A stretch of 64,000 nt of DNA from Ptychodera flava (Eukaryota; Hemichordata; Enteropneusta; Ptychoderidae): positions 16,170,361 through 16,234,360 of the forward strand of contig NC_091931.1 of the NCBI RefSeq assembly GCF_041260155.1, read 5' to 3'. How positions within the stretch are numbered: the stretch's first letter is position 1; the number at the start of each line of letters is the position of its first letter. Position numbers and translations under genes: made by a program. This document shows, one piece after another, positions 39,907 to 49,600 of this stretch. The notes beneath the pieces were generated by a model. The model made no database searches. It saw nothing but the letters and a program-made list of their open reading frames with translations, and was not told the origin of the DNA.

Positions 39907-40617
39907 ATTACATCTCACTCATTCAGCGTGCACTGCCATTGGTTAAACATGAATCACGTGACATGTAAAAGAACGTGATGATGCTCTCTGCGAATGTGAT
40001 GATGCCCTCTGCGAACTTGATGATGCCCCCTGCATTTGATATTACATGGATGACGTCATTTTTCTTACTGCGCGTCCTTTCTGCGCAAAACAAATTGTCG
40101 TTCGCTTGTTGTACTTTGCAGTCGGCAACTTATGGCTGCGAAACGTCATGCAGAGCTGTTACCGGCACAGTTAGACGATATTTTGATGCAAGTAAACAGC
40201 AAACGAACGAAATGGCAACAAGGAATGCAATTTCTGTGTTCAGCGACTATGCAAGCAACAAATTTCAAGTTCGATACGCCACCGAGGAGATCGGCAAACT
40301 TTAGCGGCAACCCTATAGTCTCGGCATCGACAACATTTTACGCTGAGGTCCGGACTCAGAAGCCGAACTGTACTCGAAGAAGTCTCTGTGTTTTTGTTTC
40401 TTTGCATGTTTGCTGTTCGGTGTAATAAAAATAATAACACATGAGACCTTGGGCAATATCACGATTTTTGCCTGCTCTCGGGCTGGTGGTCATGATCGAA
40501 ATAATGATGATGCCCGAGCCGTAGGCGAGGGCATCATCAATATTTCGATCATGACCACCATCCCTTGGGCAGGCAATAAATCGTGATATTGCCCAAGCTC
40601 TCATGTGTCATTATTTA
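39907..40617 (+). mobile_element. Hairpin-ended element with tyrosine-recombinase N-terminal coding remnant, copy 2
   Basis: Same family as 27429-28088 in opposite orientation. From the left: ATTACATCTCACTCATTC end, CACGTGACATG, three TGATGATGCCCTCTGCGAA-like tandem units (about 39976-40030), a reading frame beginning at 40132 (MAAKRHAELLPAQLDDILMQ) that continues by homology as ATRNAISVFSDYASNKF, YATEEIGKL and FYAEVRTQK in other frames, then a ~180-bp near-perfect palindrome (40434-40616) to the right end. The coding part corresponds to the N-terminal domain of Crypton/KIAA1958-like tyrosine recombinases; the catalytic R-H-R-Y domain is missing. Confidence 0.72.
40434..40616. repeat. ~180-bp palindrome at the right end of the recombinase-remnant element
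   Basis: Left arm ACACATGAG(A)…TTGGGCAATATCACG… pairs with the right arm …CGTGATATTGCCCAAG…CTCATGTGT along nearly its whole length, with GATGATGCCCGAGCCGTAGG-type sequence at the turn. RNA or single-stranded DNA from here would fold into one long hairpin. Confidence 0.85.
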
Positions 40618-41260
40618 AATATTCCATGGGCGTCATAGTCTATCCTTCTTTCTGTTTTTCAAAAGAGGTGTTATTTTCTTCATGAATGAGCATGGAGTAT
40701 AATACAGAAAGTCACACTGGCGATACTTCTATATAAACGCTTCCTAAACTCGAGGTCTTGGCTATCCTTTAGTATTTTCATACAGTTCAGCCAAATTTTT
40801 AAGGTGCACAGTGAACCCGATAAAATAATAAAGTTCTGCGATCTGTATTTTGTCAGGTCACAAGGGAACGATCTTGTGGTAGGATGACAAGCTGCAGGAC
40901 TTTCTATTTCGGGACTGCATAACTTTGATGTATAAGCGTCACTTTTCTTATGTTTTTGCTCAAGTCGAGTTTTCAACTGAGATATGCAATTATCACAAAT
41001 AATAAATATGAAGAAAAATTACTGCTATCAATATGACAGGAATCTGACATGTATGCTTTTGTACCGTACTTTTGTACTAAGGTACTAAAGTTTGTCTTTC
41101 TATTCGGGCATTCACAAATCAATCTTTCCGTGCATCCAATTGTCAACTTTTTCTTCAATCAGTTCAATTATCGATCAAATTATCTACATTTTCTTGCGTG
41201 TTTGTCAAAAAAATGTATTCAATAGATCGTTATTTAGTTAAATATAAGTCGATGAATGTA

Positions 41261-41275
41261 CTATATCTGCGTTTA
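41261..41275. repeat. Target-site duplication of the LINE, left copy
   Basis: CTATATCTGCGTTTA, identical to 46156-46170. The paralogous unit B has the single uninterrupted site (…tttatctgcgtttaccgg…). Confidence 0.95.
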
Positions 41276-41451
41276 ATCAATTTCAGTTTATTCAGTACTT
41301 GTGGCCTCCGGCCAATATGTACAAATAGTAGCAGTAAAGTTGCTTACAGATCGCTAGTCAATGCGATAATTGCATCCACAAAAACAGAGAGAGAAAAAAA
41401 TAACTTATTTACAAATAAATAAGCATCAGAGAATACAACTGTATGCTTAAC

Positions 41452-44400
41452 TTACGCATCGATGGTAAGTTCTTTCCTACGTTTTGTTGCTAGAAAAATA
41501 TATTTACTCAGTTTCCTCAATGTGGCAGTATTTTGTGATGAAAGAAGTATCTTAAATTTGTACATTACAGGAGGGTTAAAATAATAGGAAGACATGTACT
41601 TAGCTCTCAAGTCATTATACGTCGGACATACGAGAAGAAAATGGTACTCATCTTCTACTGCCTGCAAATTACACAACTCACATAGTCTATCTTGTCTTGG
41701 AATATTATTCCAACGACCTGTCTCGATCCTCAGAGTGTGTGATGATGTTCTAAAACTACAAAGAGCATGTCTGAAAACAGGGTTATCTATACAGGTCAAG
41801 TATGGCTCTAATACCAGCTCTTTTTTGAAGGTAGAATAAAGATAAAGTTTGCTACTATTGTTGATATCATTCAGCCAGCATTGTGCATCGATATCACTAC
41901 ACCTTTGTTTAAAAAGCCGTAAAAACAAGGTTTCATTACCAACCCCTTGATGTTCCCAGACTTCGCCAAAACCATAACTCTGCAGCAAGCCTCTCACTCC
42001 CCTGGCCCATAAGTCATACCTAGTAACATCAATCTTGCTTTTTTGAAATTCGTAGCATCGGTATACAATTCTATTTCTATCCATTTTCAAAATTCTTAAC
42101 CAGTATCTAATGATTTTACAATAAATATTTACTGTCATTGTTGGTCTACCCAACTCCCCTCTCATAGCAGTAATGGATGTATTGCTGTATAGTTGAAGTA
42201 CATAGCGCAGCATCTTATTGTGAGTTTTTTCAATATCTGGAGCATGGTGGAAGCCCCAGATTTCAGCACCATAAAGTAAAATGGGGAGTATTTTGCAGTT
42301 AAATATTTTCAAGGCAATAGTAACAGGCAGTGGACCAAACTTAAAAAGACAACTGATCAGACCATGCAGGCTCTGTTAGCTTGTTCACTCAAAGTTTTTT
42401 GTGCTTGAAACCAACGACCGGTCCAGGATAGGACAATGCCAAGATAGCTATAAAAAGAAGTTACAGCAACAGGCTGGTTGTTATACGACCAGTTTTCATA
42501 CTTTCGAAGACCACCACCCCTCCTAAAAACTATAACTTTGGTTTTACTGGTATTAACAGTAAGTTTCCACTTTGAGCAATAAAGATACAATTGATCAAAC
42601 AAGCGCTGCAATCCTATCTTTGAACTGCTGATCATAGTAAGGTCGTCTGCAAAGAGCAAATACAAAATTCTTAAAATACCAATTTCGACACCAGAATACT
42701 GGTGCGTATCAGCTAGAGTAATTCCAATATCATTTACAAAAAGTGTGAATAAAAGGGGTGACAATACTGATCCCTGTTGTACACCAAAACTGCAATCAAA
42801 GAAATCTGTAAAACCTGACGGGGTTCTGACACATGATTTTACATTGCTATACATTGACAGAATAACTCTATAAAATTTACAAGAAACCCACACTGAATAA
42901 GCTTATAAAACATACAGTAATGATCAATTCTGTCAAATGCTTTTTCAAAGTCGATGAATGCTATATATAGTCTACTTCTCTTGTGAGCCAAGTACTTTGA
43001 AATAATGGTGGATAAAATAAATAAGTTGTCTGAAGTACAGTATGTTTTCCTAAAGCCAGCCTGCTCATCAACAATTGGATACATTTTCTCGAGCCATATG
43101 CGAAGTCTGTTATCAAGGATACTACAGAAAATTTTTCCCATAATAGGAAGCAGAGTTACCCCTCTGTAGTTGCCAGCACAATTATTGTCACCTTTTTTAT
43201 AAATTGGAGTTATAATACCTTGCGCCCAGGCAGCCGGAAAGTGACCAGAGTCTAAAACAGCATTAAAAAGTTTACACATCATTTGTCTAGCAATAGGTGT
43301 ACAAGCCTTGAAAACATCTGGTGAAACACCATCCAGACCTGGGGCTTTGCCACACTTAAGTTTCTTGATACAATGGTCTACTTCATCAATTACAATTGGC
43401 AAATTCAAGTCATCTACATCCATATTTAAAAAATTGTCCTCATTTTCAACAGTTTCAACAAAATCCCTGATTTCTTCGTGAAATGGAACAAAATCCTCGT
43501 TTTCAAACCTGGAGTATTTAACAATGTTGAGAAGTACCCAAACCAATCATCATTTTGTATATTCTGGGACACTGGAGCTGATTTTCCTTTAACAAGAGAC
43601 CAAAATTCTCTTGAGTTCACATTCTTGGCTGTTGTTTGTAACTTTTCGAGATTTTTACTTTTATGAGCTTTCTTTTTATCGTTAATCAGCTCTCTATACT
43701 CCTGTTTACACTTTTTTAATAGTTCTAAATTGTTTGTTGACCTATTATTCCTAAAACCATTCAACTTTGAATTGAGTGAACGCTTCATTCTCTTACAGTC
43801 GCTATCATACCAGGTATTACCTTGACATTCATTATTTGTTGACCTTTGTTACAATTGTAAGTACGCTTCATTTCACTTGCAGCAGACTTGATCATATTTA
43901 AAAGACATTCAGCAGCTTGTTCAATTGATGAATCATCAACAAGCGCATTGAATTCACAAATCTGGTCCCTTATTTGAGTTGAATTCCAATATTGTAAAAA
44001 AGATTCTTGCTTACTACTCTCCCAGAAAAATCTATCATAAGAAGGAGTTAAAATTCCAGTACTAAGGTTACCATCGATGGTATTTACTGATGCCTTGAAA
44101 TGACATTCTCGAGGTACATTGATATCAAATACAAGGGTTGATGGTCAGACTCCACTCTCTTGTCAATGTAAAACTTGTCAATATCTGAGAAATTACATAC
44201 ATTGGTGATAAGGTAGTCTATGACACTACATCCAGAGTGGCTAACGTACGTAAAATCACCACTTCCTATTTCTCTGAAAAGCCTACCATTGACAATACTT
44301 AATTCCGTAGCTTTGCAAAAATCAAGAAACTTCTGGCCAGATGTATTTACAGTCTTATCGCTTGAAACCCGTTTGTGAACATCAATATTGGAGAGGGATG

Positions 44401-45040
44401 ATACAAAGTCAATTGGAAGCACAAAATTTGTTACATCCTCATTTACACAATCTGTCTTGTCAGCTGTACGAGCATTGAAATCTCCACAGATGTAAAAACG
44501 TGAATTTGGAAACTTGCTAGAATACTTAGCTAACTCAAACTCTAAAATTTCAAGTGTGTTATCACTATTGCTTTTGTCGTATTCATCAGGAGGAATGTAA
44601 ACAGTTGCAATTACAATTAAAGGTGACTTCTCGACATGATTACAATAAAGCGATATCCAGACAATATTGTCAGAGACACTCGACATTTCTTTTACAACCA
44701 TAGAAAGAGCGTCTTTAAAAAATACATTAATACCACCTGGATGTCTTCCATATTTTGATTTCTTGCAACCAGCCTTCTTAAATGAACTAAACCCATCAAT
44801 TGTACAACGTGAATCATGTTTTATCCAGGTTTCTAGCAAGAAGATAACGTCAAATTGTTGCAAATAAGAAATGAAATCTAAATCGCACATTTTGGAGATG
44901 AGACCGTGAATATTCCAACAAATGAACTGAATTTGATTTTTGGTTGAAGTTCTATACGAGGAATTCTGTATAGACGTCGGATGTGGATGTGGTGATGATT
45001 CTCTTCGGTGTGTGTAATTACCTTGGCCTTGGCCGTCTTC
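41452..45040 (-). CDS. LINE ORF2: APE endonuclease + reverse transcriptase (several frameshifts)
   Basis: Starts directly after, and in frame with, the TAG of ORF1. The endonuclease has the expected order QIQFICWNIHGL, LLETW, GDFNART, SVIDYLI and SDHQPL. The reverse transcriptase follows: GKAPGLDGVSPD, FIDFEKAFDRIDH, QQGSVLSPLLF, LFADDLTMIS (FADD in place of YADD) and SKTKVIVFRR. The C-terminus carries RLCELCNLQ…YHFLLVCPTYNDLR, a Cys/His motif. The frame slips about five times (near 44090, 43830, 43535, 42870 and 42335), every time consistent with a lost base, and otherwise there is no internal stop. The first ATG in frame (44890) lies inside the endonuclease, after its first strand, so an ATG start there would leave a defective enzyme. 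Confidence 0.85.
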
Positions 45041-46015
45041 CTAGCTGTTCGTCGACGACTCTGTTCTCGACAATGGGCGAATATCATCTTGTATACTGTC
45101 ATAGACGAATGTTCTTCCATCGATCTTCAATTTGTCAAATGTCAGAAACGCTCTCTTTCCTTCAGCTCTAGCCGATACAAGATACTGTCCGAGCTTTCTC
45201 CTCACGTCACGTACTCTTCGCGTAAACTCCTCCGATATTCTGTATTGTGTGCCCTTCAGATTCTTGGCCGCCTCAAACACCTGTTTGCGTTGCTGGTGGC
45301 GGGAAAATTTAGCGATGATTGGCTGTGGTCTTGATCGGGCATTTGTGAGACGATGAACCCTGTCAAACTCAATATCGCTTCCATCGATCCCAAGCTTATC
45401 GGTAATAAATGATTTTACCTTAGCTTCTGACTGATCCCATGATTCGTTTTCATCTTGAGCTATGCCTTTGAAGATTAGATTGTCCCTCTTCATCTGGCCT
45501 CTCATGGCGTCTAATTCATTTGTCAAGTCATAAACTTGGTCGTTTAGGGCTTTATTTTCTTCAGCGAGACGAGCAGTTTCTCTACGTGCCTCTCCAAGTT
45601 CTTGTTGCACACTCTGAATATCTTGCACTAAGTTGTCGATTTTTGTATTCAGTTCGGATGACATTCTGTCCATTTTACTGCCAAGGTCTGCTTTCACGTT
45701 GCGTAATTCCCGCATGATATCGGAAAGTTCAAAGTTTCCATTGTCCTTCGCCGATGTCGAATATGCCCCAAGTAATGTTGTTTGTCTTGTTGCCCGCTTT
45801 TCACTTGGTTGTTGACTGCCAGGATTGGGACCAGGGTTGCTCTCGATGTCACCCGACCGCAGTAGCATGCTCAGCAGGACAAAGCGCAAGGCGGCACACA
45901 TACCATTACCACTGATTTTGACGTCATGGCGGTTACCTATCACACATGGTCGGTGGTCAAAGGCACCAATTCTTGTCCGCCACTGCTCAGTTGAGACACC
46001 CATGTTGAAATGCAT
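45041..46015 (-). CDS. LINE ORF1: 2A-like N-terminus, coiled coil, RNA-binding domain (324 aa)
   Basis: Uninterrupted 324-codon frame. Residues 40-63 form a hydrophobic run ending in SGDIESNPGP, a 2A-like co-translational skipping motif (skip expected between G62 and P63). Then a Q/S/T-rich linker, a coiled coil at roughly 80-175 (heptads through LRNVKADLGSKM, LAEENKALNDQV), an RRM-like segment (DNLIFKGIAQDE, about 182-260) and a basic C-terminal domain (RRVRDVRRKLGQYL), the layout of L1-type ORF1 nucleic-acid chaperones. It ends at TAG 45041-45043, in the same frame as ORF2. Confidence 0.88.
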   Translation of the reverse strand: MHFNMGVSTEQWRTRIGAFDHRPCVIGNRHDVKISGNGMCAALRFVLLSMLLRSGDIESNPGPNPGSQQPSEKRATRQTTLLGAYSTSAKDNGNFELSDIMRELRNVKADLGSKMDRMSSELNTKIDNLVQDIQSVQQELGEARRETARLAEENKALNDQVYDLTNELDAMRGQMKRDNLIFKGIAQDENESWDQSEAKVKSFITDKLGIDGSDIEFDRVHRLTNARSRPQPIIAKFSRHQQRKQVFEAAKNLKGTQYRISEEFTRRVRDVRRKLGQYLVSARAEGKRAFLTFDKLKIDGRTFVYDSIQDDIRPLSRTESSTNS

Positions 46016-46155
46016 GTTTCGAATGACTTCAGAAACACTTTAAAGAAGTGGTAGTGTTTCAAAAAGCTGTTGTTTCTCTCCCTAGAGCGAAGAATCTCAA
46101 AATTTTCTGGAGCCGATGCGACTAAGATGCTCACTCAACAAATGCCTCTAGCGAC

Positions 46156-46170
46156 CTATATCTGCGTTTA
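46156..46170. repeat. Target-site duplication of the LINE, right copy
   Basis: CTATATCTGCGTTTA, identical to 41261-41275, followed by the unit's continuing sequence (CCGGAATAGTC). Confidence 0.95.
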
Positions 46171-46389
46171 CCGGAATAGTCAGACTGCTTTCAAAAATTT
46201 AAACATTATTTTATCATTTGAATGATGCAATCGTACGCATGGACCTTCACATATTAGGTATTTTACAATCAAATTCGAACACTGGCAACATACGATATTA
46301 ACCAAGCATAGGAGTTGTCGATCAATAACGCTCGGTTACATCCCTCCTTACCTTTTAAAAAGTTGTCGCTATTGAGGTCGAACTCAATC

Positions 46390-46622
46390 ATGACTTCGAA
46401 GACGTATGCTATGAGGCAACGTGGTCTTATTACGTTGCACTCTTTTAGTTCTCTCTCGTTTCCAATCTTGCCGATTCATCTCTAACCGAAAGCGAGGCAG
46501 TTATCAGTAAATCACGTGAACCGTGATATTTACCAATTAAATGAGTGGTTAGACTTTGACATCCAGTGCTTCCCAACAAGTTTCACTGCACCTAGCCATA
46601 CACTCTGAAAGATCGAGGCAAC
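46390..46622 (+). promoter_or_regulatory. Conserved 5' flank of array gene C
   Basis: Matches the blocks before exon 1 in units A, D and E: TTACGTTGCACTCTTTTAG, CTCTCTCGTTTCC, CGAGGCAGTTATCAGTA and a CACGTGA box near 46515. The ATG follows AGGCAAC. No TATA box at a standard distance. It is the likely promoter/5' UTR of the one intact family member. Confidence 0.4.
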
Positions 46623-49600
46623 ATGATTCGTATGTCGTTATACTGCTTGTATGTGTGCATCGCCTGTTTTGTACTCGGTAAGTGCAATGCAACCTGACAA
46701 ATTTTACATATCGTCAAGTCTTTATAACATGCCCCATGTATCGAACGTCACTGCTCCCCGTATGATTCAATGTTAACTTGTCTATGATGTAGCAGGCCGC
46801 ATAGTTGCCATCTCTTTAAGTCACCACGAACTATTTTCAACTTAAAACCTTCGGACCCGAAAATGATTAAATCACACGTTTTTCATAGTGAGCCGTTTTA
46901 AGTATGCATAACAGTTATTTGAGTGTATGATGGAAATTATGCTTTTCTTTACTGATTTTCATTTATTATGGAAATAAAGGTCATGATTATCATTTGCATC
47001 TGAACCCAAAATTTCCGAGTGAAAGTTATGTAACACGGGCATTTAATAAAAAACATTATAGCCCAAACAAGGGACTGCGTATCAACGAGGCAGGAGACCA
47101 TTTGCCCTCCTACGTTAGACAAATAGTCCCTTGTTTGAATAATAGTATATCTAAAAAACATGTCATTTTGTATATATAGTTTTGAATAATAGCCAGACCT
47201 TGGCTACAACATTAATCAATGAGACTTGATCTCGTCCTTTCAACGACGTCGTTCTCCAATCGTGACACTTGCACGACTCAGGCAGTAATATATCCCGTGC
47301 CTACATAGATAATACACGAACAGAACAATGAAGACAGGGTCAAGGTGCGATTAAGTGACCATATAAGTGTTCAAGGGTCGTAAGAATTGCAGTTTGCCAT
47401 AAACATACATATAAATAACAGGCGACAGGAGATTAAATGCTCTAGGATACGTACACACGGTCATAAATCTCTAACGGTTAAAATCATGTGTTAATGTAAT
47501 CTGGATCTGTATTCACACTATTAGATCGAGGAACCCTGTCCGGGTTTGGTCGTTTGATTAATCTGTTGCCAATTTTAAAGAACATGGACAAAAAACTACC
47601 ATTCGAACCACATCAAGTCATACGGACGTGGCATGTGCCCTCTTAAACACTTATTAAATGTTTAAGAAGCTAAGTGGATAAATAACGGGATATATGGAAA
47701 ATGGTGACTCAGCCCCTTTGATTCAGATCTGTGGTCATTGCATGCATGGTATTCAAAATGCAGGTAGCAGATCCACATTCCTTCGACTTCAATATACATT
47801 ATAATGTAGAAATAACGGGCGACGCGCTGACCATTAACGTTTATTTGTGGGCACGGGCGAGAGGAAAGCCAAAAATTAACAGCCTCGCCCGTTAATTTGG
47901 TTTTCCTCGAGCTCGCGCCCATAAATAAACATTAATAGTCAGAGCGCAGTCTGTTATTTCCATTATATTTTCAGCGAACCCAAGAAAACCGTGAAAATTT
48001 CCGACAATTTCAGGAGCGAACGACAACTGGGCCCCAGAAACTGAGCATTCGCGACGCACTGTCACGCGCGCTGTAAAAAATTGGCAAATCCACGTGGTTC
48101 AGCTCGGCCAATCAAAATGCGACGGGCAGGGCATGGTAATATAATTCTAGATATCAACAAACTCTGCCAATTTATCAGAATAAAGGTGCAAATGCAAAAT
48201 TGGCAGCTATGAAGAAGGTTTTATTATCACATATTATATGCAAAAAAGTTCTCGGTAATGAAGTCACCGACTTCCTTTGCAGGTGGCCAATGCTTCACCT
48301 CAATCAGTGATTATGTGCTCTCCGACCGCGGCATCGACAGCAGCAGTTTTCGAGCATTCACTAAAGACAGAGTCCCAATTCCCATGATGCGTGCATTTAT
48401 CGCTCGTCATTTCAGTGAGGTGAGAGCTAGGGGCTTTTTCTCTCGACTTACATTGAAGCAATTGACCGACGATGGAGTCAGTTTTCTATGATTTTAATTA
48501 TATGAATATGGAGAATTTGAAACATTGGCATTGAAAGAAAATGAGTTGGGTTGCTGTTTAACAGAAATTGAATAATTCTCTCGTATTCAACCTCATACAA
48601 ACGGAACCAACACTCGCCTATAAAATGTTTATTGACACTGTGATAAAAGACTTAGCTACATCCGGACCTCTAAAATAGTGGTTCAATTTCGAGATAAACT
48701 ACTGTAATTTTGACAGAGATCCCTAGAAACAACCTAGGTTCAATAAAGCAAAGGCACATAGATACACGCTGGCACATAATGCTGACAAAATTCAATTTAA
48801 ATCGATGAATAAATCACTCAACTTAGCCTCGATACAATTCTGTCCACAAGACAGCAATTCTGCCAACCACGGGGATAGCGCAGAAAATTCAGTATTGTTT
48901 CAATCGATCTGATCTCCAAATCTACGGCACCCTCCCACCCAACAATGCTAACCCACTTACCTTCCTACCTCCCAACCACTTACCTATGTAGTAGCTACAA
49001 AGCTACCTACCTACCTACCTACCTACTTACCTACCTACCTACCTACCTACTTAACTACCTACCTACCTACCTACCTACCTACCTACCTACCTTCCTACCT
49101 ACCTACCTACCTACCTACCTACCTACCTACCTACCTACCTACTACCTACCTACCTACTTACCTACCTACCTACTTACCTACCTACCTACCTACCTACCTA
49201 CCTACCTACCTACCTACCTACCTACCTACCTACCTACCCACCTACCTACCTACCTACCTATATCTATCTGGCGATCTGACGAAAGACACGTTGATATATC
49301 CCCATAAACAGCCATGTACGTACATTTGCTATTAGATGAGTACTTACACAGACACAATACGTGCGTTTGTAATTGTTACCAATTCCGAACACCTGGTACC
49401 ACCACTATTAGTAGTTCTGGATTGTCCTACTTAACTTTGTAAACCACAAACGTTCCATGGACCTGGTAATGTTTTACCTAGAAAAATATTATTTTGTTGG
49501 ACATGTCATATTACAGAGAGGGTTGCCCGATCATCAAATTACCCGTCACCAAGGTGATGACCTTCTCCGTAGATTGATGCTGTTTCGCGTAATGGGTCAC

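Larger units (their letters stand above)
37555..40900 (+). pseudogene. Remnant of gene-0-type exons 8 and 9 (before unit C), split by two transposons
   Basis: Exon 8 remnant at about 37555-37690 reads [14 protein letters not shown] and [11 protein letters not shown]. Exon 9 starts after CAG at 40857 (HKGTILW then stop). The intron between them has gained two elements, at 37981-39654 and 39907-40617. Confidence 0.65.
41276..46155 (-). mobile_element. Full-length LINE (non-LTR retrotransposon, APE-type endonuclease, 2A-containing ORF1)
   Basis: 4880 bp on the - strand between perfect 15-bp target duplications, so both ends are present and the insertion is young. Layout 5' to 3': ~140-bp 5' UTR, ORF1 (46015-45041), ORF2 endonuclease-reverse transcriptase (45040-41452) and a 175-bp 3' UTR with a GGCCGGAGGCC mini-hairpin and TGAATAAACTG just before the 3' end. 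No poly-A tail. An APE endonuclease, FADD reverse transcriptase and a C-terminal CxxC…HFLLxCP motif place it in the CR1/L2/Jockey-like assemblage; I cannot fix the clade. Confidence 0.92.

Noticed and set aside
45820-46015. Picornavirus-like insertion because of the 2A motif
   Set aside because: The motif is at the start of a coiled-coil/RRM LINE ORF1 followed by an APE-RT ORF2 with target-site duplications; 2A-like motifs are known in LINEs.
48946-49262. Telomere-like or CRISPR-like array
   Set aside because: The unit is CTAC, not TTAGGG/TTAGG, and there are no spacers; it is intronic and also present in paralogous units.
48945-49307. Tyr-Leu-Pro-Thr repeat protein
   Set aside because: It is a translation of the intronic (CTAC)n microsatellite.
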